Assembly (NCBI GenBank): GCA_003136895.1
Contig: PLDY01000034.1
Location: 1-36,350, forward strand
Direction of reading: 5' to 3'
DNA length: 36,350 nt
Origin: Candidatus Erabacter solicola
GTDB lineage: Bacteria > Vulcanimicrobiota > Vulcanimicrobiia > Vulcanimicrobiales > Vulcanimicrobiaceae
A program made the position numbers and the translations under genes. The notes under the pieces are model-generated. The model had not been told where the DNA came from. It worked only from the letters and a program-made list of their open reading frames with translations, and made no database searches. How positions within the stretch are numbered: the first letter of the stretch is position 1; each line of letters begins with the position of its first letter. Positions 27,206 through 35,023 of the stretch are shown piece by piece.

Positions 27206-27718
27206 CTAGCCTGGCGGAGGAGCCTTTGGGATTTTGTGCTCGTACGTCGCGCTCTCGTTCTGCTGCGGACGCCGCCGCACGACGCCGCGATCCAGGTCGT
27301 CGACGATGTAGCCGAGCATGCGCACCGCGGCCGGAATAACCGCGCGTTCGTAGAATTCGCGCGGGCTCTCGCCGGGCACGATCGCCAGCACCTCCTGCTC
27401 GCAGATATCGCCTGTATCGTAACCTTCGTCGGCCCAGAACCAGGTCGCGCCCGTATAGGCTTCGCCGAGCTTGAACGCCCACTTGATCGAATCCGGACCG
27501 CGGTGGCGTGGCAACAACGACGGGTGAAAAATGAGCACGCCGAGCTTGAGCTTCGAGGTCTCTTCCGGCGGTAACAACTTCGTGAGCAACGGCGCGACCG
27601 CGACGTCGGCTCCCGCCATTCGGTCGACCAGGATCGCTTTTCGCCGCTCGAGTGACTCGAGACAAGCCTGCACGATCGGCAATTCCCGACTGCCGATGAG
27701 ATGTATCGCCAACTGCAT
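27206..27718 (-). CDS. Compact formyltransferase-fold protein
   Basis: 170 residues from ATG at 27716-27718 (GGAGG 3-4 nt upstream). The core IFHPSLLPRHRGPDSIKWAF and ATWFWADEGYDTGDICEQE match the hydrolase/formyltransferase domain of 10-formyltetrahydrofolate enzymes, especially the FDH type, which has Ile-x-His before PSLLP in place of the Asn of Fmt and PurN. His65 and Asp101 correspond to the catalytic pair. The N-terminal Rossmann half is about 35-40 residues shorter than usual and looks trimmed, and there is no C-terminal domain. Sugar or amino-acid formylation, formyl-THF hydrolysis, or a degenerate domain are all possible. Divergent from the DUF1579-like gene. Confidence 0.82.
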   Translation of the reverse strand: MQLAIHLIGSRELPIVQACLESLERRKAILVDRMAGADVAVAPLLTKLLPPEETSKLKLGVLIFHPSLLPRHRGPDSIKWAFKLGEAYTGATWFWADEGYDTGDICEQEVLAIVPGESPREFYERAVIPAAVRMLGYIVDDLDRGVVRRRPQQNESATYEHKIPKAPPPG

Positions 27719-27859
27719 CTTCCTCCGCGTCCTTTGTTTGGCGGTCTCGCGCGCCAGGCCTGGAAACGCAACGCGCAGTTCCTAGGACAGCGATTGACTG
27801 GCCAAGAAAGCAGCCCTGGCAAGCGCGCTGACTGTCTGCGCGCTGCTGAAAGGTCTGCG

Positions 27860-28405
27860 ATGTTCTATTTCCGCCTACTGAGCGGTGTCTTTGTCGCAAT
27901 TCTCGCGACCGCCGGTCTCACATCGGCGCAACAGGCGACTCCGGTTCCAGATATCAAGCCCGATTTTTCGGGGATGACGTTCTTGCTGGGAACTTGGGAC
28001 TGCAAGACGGTCAAGGTTAGCATGGGCCGCGGAGCGGGCCGAACCGAGACCGACGTCAACACGATGACCCTGGACGGCCATTACCTGCGAACGGACAGCA
28101 CGTCGAAACCCTTCGACAAGGCTCGGACGCGCGCGATCGTCGGACAATCCTGGGTCAGTTACGATGCCACAAAGAAACAATGGTATTCGTTCGGCGTCGG
28201 CAACTTCGGCGGATTCGTGATGTCGATGTCGCCCGGCTGGAAAGGCAACACGATCGTATGGACGGATTCGTATGCAACGGACGGCGCTCCGCTCGGGGTC
28301 ACGACAACGACGAAGGTCAACCCCATGAAAATCACCGACATGAGCGTTACGAAAACTACCAAGGGAACCGAGACGACATCGGACGCGTGCATTAAGCGGA
28401 AATAA
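27860..28405 (+). CDS. Secreted DUF1579-like protein
   Basis: 181 residues from ATG 27860 with AAAGG 8 nt upstream; upstream residues in the same frame are not coding. A signal peptide ends near SAQQA (about residue 24). The mature domain starts with MTFLLGTWDCKTVKV, the DUF1579/lipocalin-like opening FLxGxWxC, and then alternating strands (YLRTDSTSK, WVSYDATKKQWYSFGVG, NTIVWTDSYAT, TTTTKVNPMKI), consistent with a small beta-barrel. A second Cys (SDACIKRK) near the end may form a disulfide with the first. Ligand and role unknown. Divergent from the formyltransferase gene. Confidence 0.8.
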   Translation: MFYFRLLSGVFVAILATAGLTSAQQATPVPDIKPDFSGMTFLLGTWDCKTVKVSMGRGAGRTETDVNTMTLDGHYLRTDSTSKPFDKARTRAIVGQSWVSYDATKKQWYSFGVGNFGGFVMSMSPGWKGNTIVWTDSYATDGAPLGVTTTTKVNPMKITDMSVTKTTKGTETTSDACIKRK

Positions 28406-28421
28406 GCCCGCGCGGATAGAC

Positions 28422-28595
28422 TCAACCGCGCGCGGACAGCGTGGAGGCTTCATCTCCCGCCGTCCGCGCCCGCGTTGAGCGGAAACTGCCGCAGACCGTC
28501 TCGAATGACACGTCGACCGACGCGCGAGAAGCCTCGAGCCGGGAAGCATCCACGTTCATCAGTTGCGCGATCACCGGCATCAGTTTGCCGGCCAT
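28422..28595 (-). CDS. Possible small ORF after the OPT gene
   Basis: ATG at 28593-28595 to TGA at 28422-28424 gives 57 residues beginning MAGKLMPVIAQLMNVD, with an Arg/Ser/Thr-rich second half. It lies 21 nt after the OPT transporter stop on the same strand. No SD is visible and no family was recognised. It may be a genuine small gene or chance; the rest of the 210-nt gap shows only GC-rich partial inverted repeats. Confidence 0.25.
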   Translation of the reverse strand: MAGKLMPVIAQLMNVDASRLEASRASVDVSFETVCGSFRSTRARTAGDEASTLSARG

Positions 28596-28616
28596 GGAAA
28601 TTTTCGTGCTAGCCGC

Positions 28617-30623
28617 TTAAAGCCTTGGCGCAAGCCGGCCGGCCCAGCGGTATAAGAGGAAGACGATGACCGGGAATGCGATCAGGCTGACGATCGTCGC
28701 CACCGGTTCGAACGAATCGCCGGCGACGGCGAACGGAAATTCCTTACTCGTTGCCGCGATAAGGCCCGACTTGGCGACGCCGAGCAATCCTTCGCCGACG
28801 ATGAGACCGGATGCGAGCAGAATGCCGAGCCGCACGGCGACGCCGGGATTCTTGCCGCGCGAAACCCAACTATTGTACGCCTTGCCCGCAAAAGCGCCGA
28901 CGACGACCATGAGCGTCACGCTCATCGGCAAGTAAATGCCGAGCGCAACGGCGAGCGGCGGAAACTGCCGGTTCGCCGTGCGACGCAAGATCTCGTCGAT
29001 GGCGACTATTCCGAGACCGATCAGCGCACCGATCCCGATCAAGTGCCAGTTGAGGTCGCCGGCGATCACGCCGTTGGCGAGCGCTGAGATCAACGTCGCT
29101 TGCGGCGCGCTCAGCGGCTGGTTCGTGATCCCGTGAATCGGCGAGCCCGCGAAACCGAACGAGTGATTGAGTAGATTCAGCACCGGAGGGATGACGAGCG
29201 CGCCGAAGATCACGCCGAAAATCAGCGCGACTTGCTGACGCCAGGGCGTAGCGCCGACGAGTTGTCCCGTTTTCAGGTCTTGCAGGTTGTCGTTCGAAAT
29301 CGTCGCGACGTTGATGATCACCGCCGTGACAAACAGCGCGTATGCGACCAGAGCCTTTGCAGCGTTGGGATCGCCCGGCCGTGCGACGGCGACGAGCAAC
29401 AGCGCCGCGCCGAGAACCGTCAGGATCGCAAGACCCGAGACGGGAGAGTTGGACGAACCGATGAGCCCCGCCATGTACCCGCATACCGCGGCGACGACGA
29501 GTCCCGCGACAACGGTGTACGCGAGTGCACCGAGCACGAGAGGTACGATTTGGCCCGTCAGCGGCGTTCCGCCGAGGAACGAAGCGAGCAGCGCGCCGAG
29601 GGGCAGCAGACATACTATGCTGACCAGGATGACCGTGTTGAACGGGATGTCGCGCTCGGTGATCGGCAGTTCGGCTCCGCGTCCCGCGCGCCGTTCGCGA
29701 CCGGCTGCGAGCGACGAGATGACGCCGCCGACGACCGGCCCGGCGAGTCGTCCGAGGGACCAGAGCGCCGCGACCGCGATCGCACCCGCGCCGACCAGGC
29801 GCACTTCGCGACGCCACACGCCGTTTGCAAATGCTGCGACGTCGGGAAGCGCGGCATGGTGCGCCGTCATGATCGGCACGAGAATGCCCCACGACAGCAC
29901 GATTCCCGCCAGCATCGCGACGCCCACCGTGACGCCGACCAAATGGCCGACGCCGATCAGCGCGAACTGCAAGCCGATGTCGATGCCCGTCGCGGACGCA
30001 CCAAAGCGCGCGAAACGCCCGACGTCGTCCAGCAGAACGCGCACGAAGACGAGAATGCCGTAAGCCGCGCCTACGAGCGCGCCCCAGATGACGACCGCGA
30101 GCCCGAGTTTGTTTTCGGCGATCGCGGCCGCGCGCTGCGCGTCGGTGCCGCCCATCCCCGCGCCGACCTTCAGTACTTCGGCGGCGGCGATGCCCTCCGG
30201 ATAGGGAAGGTCGCTGCCGGTCACCATCGCGCGGCGCAGCGGCACGCTATACATGACGCCGAGAATTCCACCGATCGCGCAGATCGCGAACGAATACCAG
30301 AATGGGAAACCGGTCCACCAGCCGATCATGACGAGACCGGGCAGCACAAAGATGATCGAGGAGAGCGTCCCCGCAGCCGAAGCGACGGTCTGAACGATGT
30401 TGTTCTCCCAAATCGTCGAGGTGCGGAACGCGCGCAGCACGGCCATCGATATAACCGCGGCCGGAATCGACGACGCAAACGTAAGCCCGACCTTGAGCCC
30501 GACGTACACGTTGGCCGCCGTAAAGACGACCGTGATCAACGCGCCGAGGATGATCCCCCGAACCGTAAGCTCGACGCGCCGGTCGCGCGCCGTCGGGGTA
30601 AGAGCGTCGCTAACAGATGCCAA
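28617..30623 (-). CDS. OPT superfamily oligopeptide transporter
   Basis: 668 residues from TTG at 30621-30623 with AAGGGGG about 8 nt upstream. It has about 15 hydrophobic segments and the family opening RGIILGALITVVFTAANVYVGLKVGLTFASSIPAAVISM, the loop SDLPYPEGIAAAEVLKVG and the TGQLVGATPWRQQVALIFGV block, which match the bacterial OPT/EspB-like group (TIGR00733). Such proteins are proton-coupled importers of peptides or metal chelates; substrate unknown. The antisense strand carries a long open frame across almost the whole gene, which is a GC-skew artefact. Adjacent, same-strand lemA/TPM genes have separate SDs. Confidence 0.9.
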   Translation of the reverse strand: MASVSDALTPTARDRRVELTVRGIILGALITVVFTAANVYVGLKVGLTFASSIPAAVISMAVLRAFRTSTIWENNIVQTVASAAGTLSSIIFVLPGLVMIGWWTGFPFWYSFAICAIGGILGVMYSVPLRRAMVTGSDLPYPEGIAAAEVLKVGAGMGGTDAQRAAAIAENKLGLAVVIWGALVGAAYGILVFVRVLLDDVGRFARFGASATGIDIGLQFALIGVGHLVGVTVGVAMLAGIVLSWGILVPIMTAHHAALPDVAAFANGVWRREVRLVGAGAIAVAALWSLGRLAGPVVGGVISSLAAGRERRAGRGAELPITERDIPFNTVILVSIVCLLPLGALLASFLGGTPLTGQIVPLVLGALAYTVVAGLVVAAVCGYMAGLIGSSNSPVSGLAILTVLGAALLLVAVARPGDPNAAKALVAYALFVTAVIINVATISNDNLQDLKTGQLVGATPWRQQVALIFGVIFGALVIPPVLNLLNHSFGFAGSPIHGITNQPLSAPQATLISALANGVIAGDLNWHLIGIGALIGLGIVAIDEILRRTANRQFPPLAVALGIYLPMSVTLMVVVGAFAGKAYNSWVSRGKNPGVAVRLGILLASGLIVGEGLLGVAKSGLIAATSKEFPFAVAGDSFEPVATIVSLIAFPVIVFLLYRWAGRLAPRL

Positions 30624-30653
30624 AGCGGAACCCCCTTATAGTCGGCGAGATGG

Positions 30654-31058
30654 TCACGAGGAAGACGGCTTCCGGGGGAAGTGCCGCGCCAAAAGGTGGC
30701 TCACTTCTTCAATCCCCGCAACTAAGCCGGCGGTCGGATCGGCCAGGCGGAAATGTTTCTCGACGGTCGCCGCCACGCTGTCCCACGCTCCCTGCCCGAG
30801 CCGTTCGTGCGCGCCCGCGTCGCCGACGACGGCGAATTCGCGCCGCGACGGGACGACAAAGAAGTGCACGGCGTTGCGATCGGTTACGTGCGACCGGCCG
30901 TGGCGCTGGAGAGCGCGCAATGCGGCCGCATGAACGTCTCCCGAAACATGTGGCGCGATTGAAACCGAGATCGGCGCATCGGTCACTTCTTCGGCCCGAA
31001 CGATCGCATCGTGAACTCGCTTCTTGTCAACGAACTGGTGCAGCCGTGCATTCACCAT
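30654..31058 (-). CDS. Cytoplasmic TPM-domain protein
   Basis: 134 residues from ATG at 31056-31058 (GGAGGAG about 10 nt upstream). It has no signal peptide. Segments KKRVHDAIVRAEEVTDAPISVSI, RHGRSHVTDRNAVHFFVVPSRREFAVVGD and WDSVAATVEKHFRLADPTAGLVAGIEEV match the TPM (DUF477) fold also found in the next gene upstream, which it overlaps by 7 nt. Such lemA-TPM-TPM triples are common and are linked to membrane quality control by inference, with no defined biochemistry here. Confidence 0.88.
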   Translation of the reverse strand: MVNARLHQFVDKKRVHDAIVRAEEVTDAPISVSIAPHVSGDVHAAALRALQRHGRSHVTDRNAVHFFVVPSRREFAVVGDAGAHERLGQGAWDSVAATVEKHFRLADPTAGLVAGIEEVSHLLARHFPRKPSSS

Positions 31059-31825
31059 GAGCCGGTCGCTCCTCCCCCGCCCGAAAAACCGCCGCCTCCG
31101 GAGAATCCGCCCGTCATGCCGCCACCCACGAAACCGGCACCCAAGAGGGCGAGGCCGCCCCAGCCGCCGCCGCTACTGCTGCCACCGATATACACACCGG
31201 GAGATTTTATTCGTCCGACGAGAACGATAACCCCAACCGCAATCAGGATGGCTAACAGTATGCCGAGTGCGACCCATACCGGGCTCGAACCGGCGTCAGA
31301 TTCCTCGGGCGCATTTGTGGCGACCTGGCTCGGCGTCTCGCCGCCGATCGTACTGAGAATGCCGTCAACGCCCGCGACCACGGCTTCGTCGGGTTGGCCG
31401 GCGCGAAGCTTGGGCGTGATCGTGTCGCGGATAATGCGCGCCGCGGTTGCATCGGGGACGGTTTGCTCGAGCCCGTAACCAACCTCGATACGCACCTTGT
31501 GGTCGGTCGGGAAAACGAAAAGGATCAGACCGTCATCCATCCCCTTTCGCCCGACTTTCCAGCTTCGAAACGCGCGCACGGTCCAATCTTCGGTCGGCGT
31601 CTCCCCGGTCGTCGGCGCCACGTATACCAGAACCTGATGTCCGGTATCGGTTTGATACACGCGCAGGCGAGCGTCAAGGGCCGTAACGGTTTGCGGTTTC
31701 AGAAAGCCGCCCGTATCGGTAGCCCATTGTGTCGGCGAGGGCGGGATGGGGACCTCGGCGCCGCTCGCCGCGGACCCCAGGCCGATCAGCATAAGCAGCG
31801 CCAGGGACCAACGGAGGGCGCTCAT
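31052..31825 (-). CDS. Secreted/membrane-anchored TPM-domain protein with Gly/Ser-rich tail (YgcG-like)
   Basis: 257 residues from ATG at 31823-31825. A signal peptide (cleavage near ASG, about residue 22) is followed by a TPM domain (about 38-160: WATDTGGFLKPQTVTALDARL, YQTDTGHQVLVYVAPTTG, WKVGRKGMDDGLILFVFPTDHKVRIEVGYGLEQ), a membrane span near 180-202, then a Gly/Ser tail ending GGGFSGGGGATGSW. This is the standard YgcG layout. It sits 4 nt after lemA and overlaps the cytoplasmic TPM gene. Confidence 0.92.
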   Translation of the reverse strand: MSALRWSLALLMLIGLGSAASGAEVPIPPSPTQWATDTGGFLKPQTVTALDARLRVYQTDTGHQVLVYVAPTTGETPTEDWTVRAFRSWKVGRKGMDDGLILFVFPTDHKVRIEVGYGLEQTVPDATAARIIRDTITPKLRAGQPDEAVVAGVDGILSTIGGETPSQVATNAPEESDAGSSPVWVALGILLAILIAVGVIVLVGRIKSPGVYIGGSSSGGGWGGLALLGAGFVGGGMTGGFSGGGGFSGGGGATGSW

Positions 31826-31829
31826 CCTG

Positions 31830-32429
31830 CTAGAACTTCACCGGCGGAGCAGCCTCCGAACCCGGCTGCGATTTGAAATACGTTTTCTCGTTGAAGCGCG
31901 TCCCGAAAAAGCCTGCGACAAGATTGGTCGGGAACGAGTCGCGCGCGGTATTGAACACCTGAGCGGCATTGTTGAAGCGCATCCGCTCGACGGCGATCCG
32001 GTTTTCCGTCCCTTCGAGCTGTGCTTGAAGGTCGGCAAAGTTCTGGCTCGCTTTGAGATCGGGATAGTTTTCGACGACCGCGAGCAGGTGCGATAAGGCC
32101 GACGAGAGAGCATCCTGCGCGCCGGTAAACTTCGCGAACGCGGCGGGATCGTTCGGTACACCGCTCGCCAGGTTGAGCTGGCCCACCTTGGAGCGCGCCT
32201 CCGCGACGGCGACGTACGTGCTCTTCTCGAAATTCGCAGCACCCTTGACGGTCGCCACGAGATTTGGGATCAGATCGGCGCGTCGTTGATAGACGCTTTC
32301 AACTTGAGCCCACTGTGACTGGACCGCCTGGTCGAGCGTGACCAACCGGTTATAGGTGCCGGCTATCGCCATCACCACGATCAACAGAATGACGACGAGG
32401 CCGCCCACTGCGATCAGCCCACGGTTCAT
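31830..32429 (-). CDS. lemA: LemA family protein
   Basis: 199 residues from ATG at 32427-32429. An N-terminal membrane anchor (about 5-25) is followed by the long helical bundle with the family motif YNRLVTLDQAVQSQWAQVESVYQRRADLIPNLVATVKG, then SKVGQLNL and the conserved YPDLKASQNFADLQAQLEGTENRIAVERMRFN. The C terminus has NLVAGFFGTRFNEKTYF, typical of LemA. First gene of the lemA-TPM-TPM operon. No clear SD is visible; the 365-nt region upstream is described separately. Confidence 0.95.
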   Translation of the reverse strand: MNRGLIAVGGLVVILLIVVMAIAGTYNRLVTLDQAVQSQWAQVESVYQRRADLIPNLVATVKGAANFEKSTYVAVAEARSKVGQLNLASGVPNDPAAFAKFTGAQDALSSALSHLLAVVENYPDLKASQNFADLQAQLEGTENRIAVERMRFNNAAQVFNTARDSFPTNLVAGFFGTRFNEKTYFKSQPGSEAAPPVKF

Positions 32430-32794
32430 TTGTTGCTAGCCATCGAACGCACTTCACTGCCCGGAACATCGAATCCGCTTCGCAAACGGAGAGACCTCCA
32501 CGCCGCCGATTAATAGGCTGGCCAGCCCGATACGCTGGAGCAGTTCAGACTCCATCATCCTATGGGCGGTCGCTGCAAAATCTCCGGAAGCCACAGAATC
32601 GCGACGGCGATAATGCTGCAGTCGTCCCGTCTATACCGCCCTCCACATTTTTGGGGAGGCGGTAGGAAGGCGCGGCTGGCGCATAGGGCTGTTGCGTTTC
32701 GTTGCATCACTGCATACAAATCGTCAAATCGATGCCAAAAACCCTCAATGGGAAGTCCTCATGAAACGCCGAGACGGGCTAACGATCGTTGTCG
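32430..32794. other. Gene-free stretch upstream of lemA, with one hairpin
   Basis: No credible gene is present. It contains TACCGCCCTCC (32632-32642) and GGAGGCGGTA (32653-32662), which pair as a 10-bp stem with one bulged C and a loop rich in T. There is no T-run after it. The stretch marks the boundary between the intact lemA operon and the decayed region to the right. The lemA promoter should lie in it but I could not identify it. Confidence 0.45.
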
Positions 32795-33810
32795 TCAGCG
32801 GCCGTTGTACACGCACGCCGTATGATCGGGCTCCGCGGTCCACGGAATCTTCGGCTCGGGGTGCTTCTCGGTGAACTGCACGAGATTCGCAAGTCGCCCA
32901 CCGCTGGCGATGCTGCCGATGTACCAACCTCGCCGAAGGGTGGGATCCGGAACGTCGCTCGCTCTCCACGTAATCCCGATGCTGAAGTTCGGTGTCGCGC
33001 CGGCCTCTACGCGAACGGCCGCTTCCCCGAAATACGCTTCCCCGTTCGGCCCAGCACCATGGACCGTGACGACTTGCGTAGGGACGTTCTGGAGATCCAT
33101 CACGACCATCGTCCACCCTCGCGACCGCATGCGGAACTCGTGACGCGCGAACGCGCCGTCCATGACTACCATCTGAGGCAGGCCCCACTGGCAGTCGGCC
33201 GTCGACGCGCTCGCGACGGGGACGTGAAACGTGTAGCCTTGCAGTTCGTGCTTCCCTCCGACTGCACAGACGTGCGGAACGAACGAGGGCTCGAGGGCGA
33301 CATGGCATTTCCTGCAGAAATGCACCAGAAATGCACGTCCGCGGCGCTCGGCACGTTCGCGGTGCTCAGCCCGAACATGTAGCCTTGCGCAACATGTCCC
33401 CCGCCGGCGGCGCAGCGCCCCTTGTTCGGGTCACCGTCCCAAAACATCGCGAAGCACTTGTTGCAGAAGCGTCAGTCGTACTGCACGTTGCTTCCGAGCT
33501 TCTGGGTATCGTAATGAAAAGAGTACACCGCGGCGTTGGCCCCGCGGAACGTCACGTGCTGCCCTCCAACCAACGGACAGACGCCCTTGGTCGAATATCC
33601 GTCGAAGAACAGTGCGTCGCACTGCTCGCATGCGCGCCAGTCCGATTGATTGCCGACCTCTGCGCTCGCCGGTCTCGGGTAGGCCCACAGCCCCATCGAC
33701 GCAGCGAGCGCGATGCTGCTGGTGCCAATCGACAAAACGCGGCGCCGTGAATACACGGCCGCCGTCTGCAGGTCAGTCGCTTCGGTCGTCTCTGAATCAG
33801 ACATCCGCAT
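32795..33810 (-). pseudogene. Tat-exported protein with three Cys-rich W-x2-C-x2-C...C...GG-x-H repeats, disrupted
   Basis: From ATG at 33808-33810 the frame encodes a Tat signal (SRRRVLSIGTSSIALAAS, cleavage near PASA) and a first Cys-rich repeat (WRACEQCDALFFDG...GVCPLVGGQH). A TGA at 33472-33474 then sits exactly where the repeat Trp should be; repeat 2 (RFCNKCFAMFWDG...GRCAAGGGH) continues in the same frame. At 33315-33336 an 11-bp tandem duplication changes frame; deleting one copy joins repeat 2 to repeat 3 (FCRKCHVALEP...VCAVGGKH) and a C-terminal beta domain up to TGA 32795. Without those 11 bases the span is 335 codons, showing that only two lesions broke the gene. Each repeat is a likely metal-binding C-x2-C...C...H module, found in uncharacterised bacterial secreted proteins. 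Confidence 0.85.
33315..33336. repeat. 11-bp perfect tandem duplication
   Basis: CAGAAATGCAC occurs twice back to back (33315-33325 and 33326-33336). It lies inside the Cys-rich repeat pseudogene, and removing one copy restores the reading frame. This is a typical replication-slippage product, indicating a recent event since the copies are identical. Confidence 0.95.
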
Positions 33811-34012
33811 TACCCGCGATTCCCCATATGGGCGAGCATGTCGACGCAAGATTGCTGAGTTCCCGCCTTCGGGCGCTGGCACGGCTCCTGGCGAGCGAGG
33901 CGGGTGGCGATGGCGCCCTTTCTCCGCGCCGGAGCCGAAAAACGCTGACTTGATGCTCATAGGGTCGCAAATCTCCGTTTGTTTTGATCTCGGAAACCAT
34001 ATCATCGTTCTT

Positions 34013-34250
34013 TTACGATCTCGCCGGAATCAGCGGCGCGCGATGGCGACCTCGGCCATATAGGAAAGCGACGTAGCGACCGTGGCTGACGACCTGCGCA
34101 CCGATCTTGATGAGCTTCTTGCGTAGACTCGTGAGCGACCAATCATGGAGCGGCTCAGGCGTTACGAGCGTGCGAAAGAAGTTCCCAAGATTGTACGCCA
34201 ACGCGTGCAGTTGAAGCCGCCGAGTCCCGCTGAACGGCATAGCTAAGTCG
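34013..34250 (-). mobile_element. IS1380-type transposase, 3' remnant
   Basis: The minus strand encodes RRLQLHALAYNLGNFFRTL...WSLTSLRKKLIKIGAQVVSHGRYVAF, the typical C-terminal segment of IS1380-family DDE transposases. The final MAEVA-like piece lies in another frame, so there is a frameshift near 34060. The catalytic upstream part is absent: coding similarity stops near 34250, where the integrase remnant begins on the other strand. No terminal inverted repeats or target duplications could be identified. It is an inactive scrap. Confidence 0.78.
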
Positions 34251-34613
34251 GCTCTGCAAATTGGAAGGGTCAAGTACGCGAAGTGGAAGCTCGCGGCTGG
34301 AGAAGCCTGGGGCGATTCCGGCTACTAATCACCGACGAACTCGGGCGGAGACTGTATCCGAACACCCTTACGGATGCCTTCAGAAAGCTCTACGAGCTGC
34401 TCGATATGCGATACCGACTCCACGACATGCGTCGTACGAATAGCAACCTTCATGTTGCACGCAGGCAAGAGCATCGACACCGTCCAGCAGATTCTCGGTT
34501 ACGCAGCCGCCTCGACCACCGTCAATATATACGAGCACGTAACAGATGCGGCCCATTGGGGAGCATCCTTTTCAACTCGCCATGCCGATCTTTCCGCCTC
34601 CTGGTTTCATTGA
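34251..34613 (+). pseudogene. Tyrosine recombinase (phage-type integrase), C-terminal remnant with two frameshifts
   Basis: Three successive frames join into one catalytic domain: KWKLAAGEAWGDSGY (to 34325), then LITDELGRRLYPNTLTDAFRKL...LHDMRRT (34325-34438), then ATFMLHAGKSIDTVQQILGYAAASTTVNIYEHV (from 34443). The first switch fits loss of one C at about 34325, where the uninterrupted text would be TACCTAATC. The second fits one extra base in 34439-34442. HDMR carries the catalytic His and Arg, and Tyr in NIYEHV is the nucleophile position. The N-terminal core-binding domain is missing. It is the only recombinase trace in the decayed region. Confidence 0.82.
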
Positions 34614-34983
34614 GGGACGTAGGCGTGATGCTGGCTTCGCCAATATAGACATTAGATTGCCTGTGTGGGGCAACTCGGAATCGTACGAACGTTTCGACAA
34701 GATATCACGCGACGACCCACGCAAACGACGCGTGCATGTCAAGACCGAAGTCGACTTTGATCCTTTTTGCAAGCCGCTTGCGAAGATCGCACATTCATTC
34801 GCCGTCGCATCTCAAGGCTACGGGGCTTTTGAGCCGTTTCTCTGTAAGTATATTCTCGCCCCCAAGAGATACGAGCACCGATGGCATGTACTTCTGCCGG
34901 TGATGCGCCGCAGTTCGGGCGCGAAATCGACTGCTGAGTGCCGGCCGCCTCGCCGGTTTTCGAGTGTCGAGAGTGCACGATAA
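34546..34983 (+). pseudogene. Gene fragment of uncertain family
   Basis: An open frame of 145 codons overlaps the end of the integrase remnant. The middle (about 34594-34850: PPPGFIEGRRRDAGFANIDIRLPVWG and FDPFCKPLAKIAHSFAVASQGYGAFEPFLCKYIL) looks like genuine, conserved protein, perhaps from the larger hypothetical proteins found beside HNH-type endonucleases; that resemblance is from memory. The flanking residues are not protein-like, there is no SD, and start and end do not fit a whole gene. I read it as an internal fragment. Confidence 0.45.
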
Positions 34984-35023
34984 GGCGGACCCTGTTCGGC
35001 GGGACGTGAAAGCGGTCCAGGAT

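Noticed and set aside
26910-27899. 329-codon minus-strand frame covering the small basic protein and the formyltransferase
   Set aside because: It is out of frame with the clear formyltransferase gene and Arg-rich; only the last 58 codons, with their own SD, are credible.
29232-30641. 469-codon open frame antisense to the OPT transporter
   Set aside because: Composition is Arg/Asp/His-rich with no domain or SD, and it mirrors the wobble-GC bias of the transporter on the other strand.
33472-33474. UGA recoded as tryptophan in the Cys-rich repeat gene
   Set aside because: The stop does sit at a conserved Trp, but TGA is used as the normal terminator of hom, metY and tdh, TGG encodes Trp throughout, and the same gene carries a frame-breaking duplication. 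Pseudogenisation explains both.
33797-34000. 67-codon minus-strand frame upstream of the Cys-rich pseudogene
   Set aside because: Arg/Ser-rich, no SD and overlaps the start of the pseudogene; most likely plain intergenic DNA.
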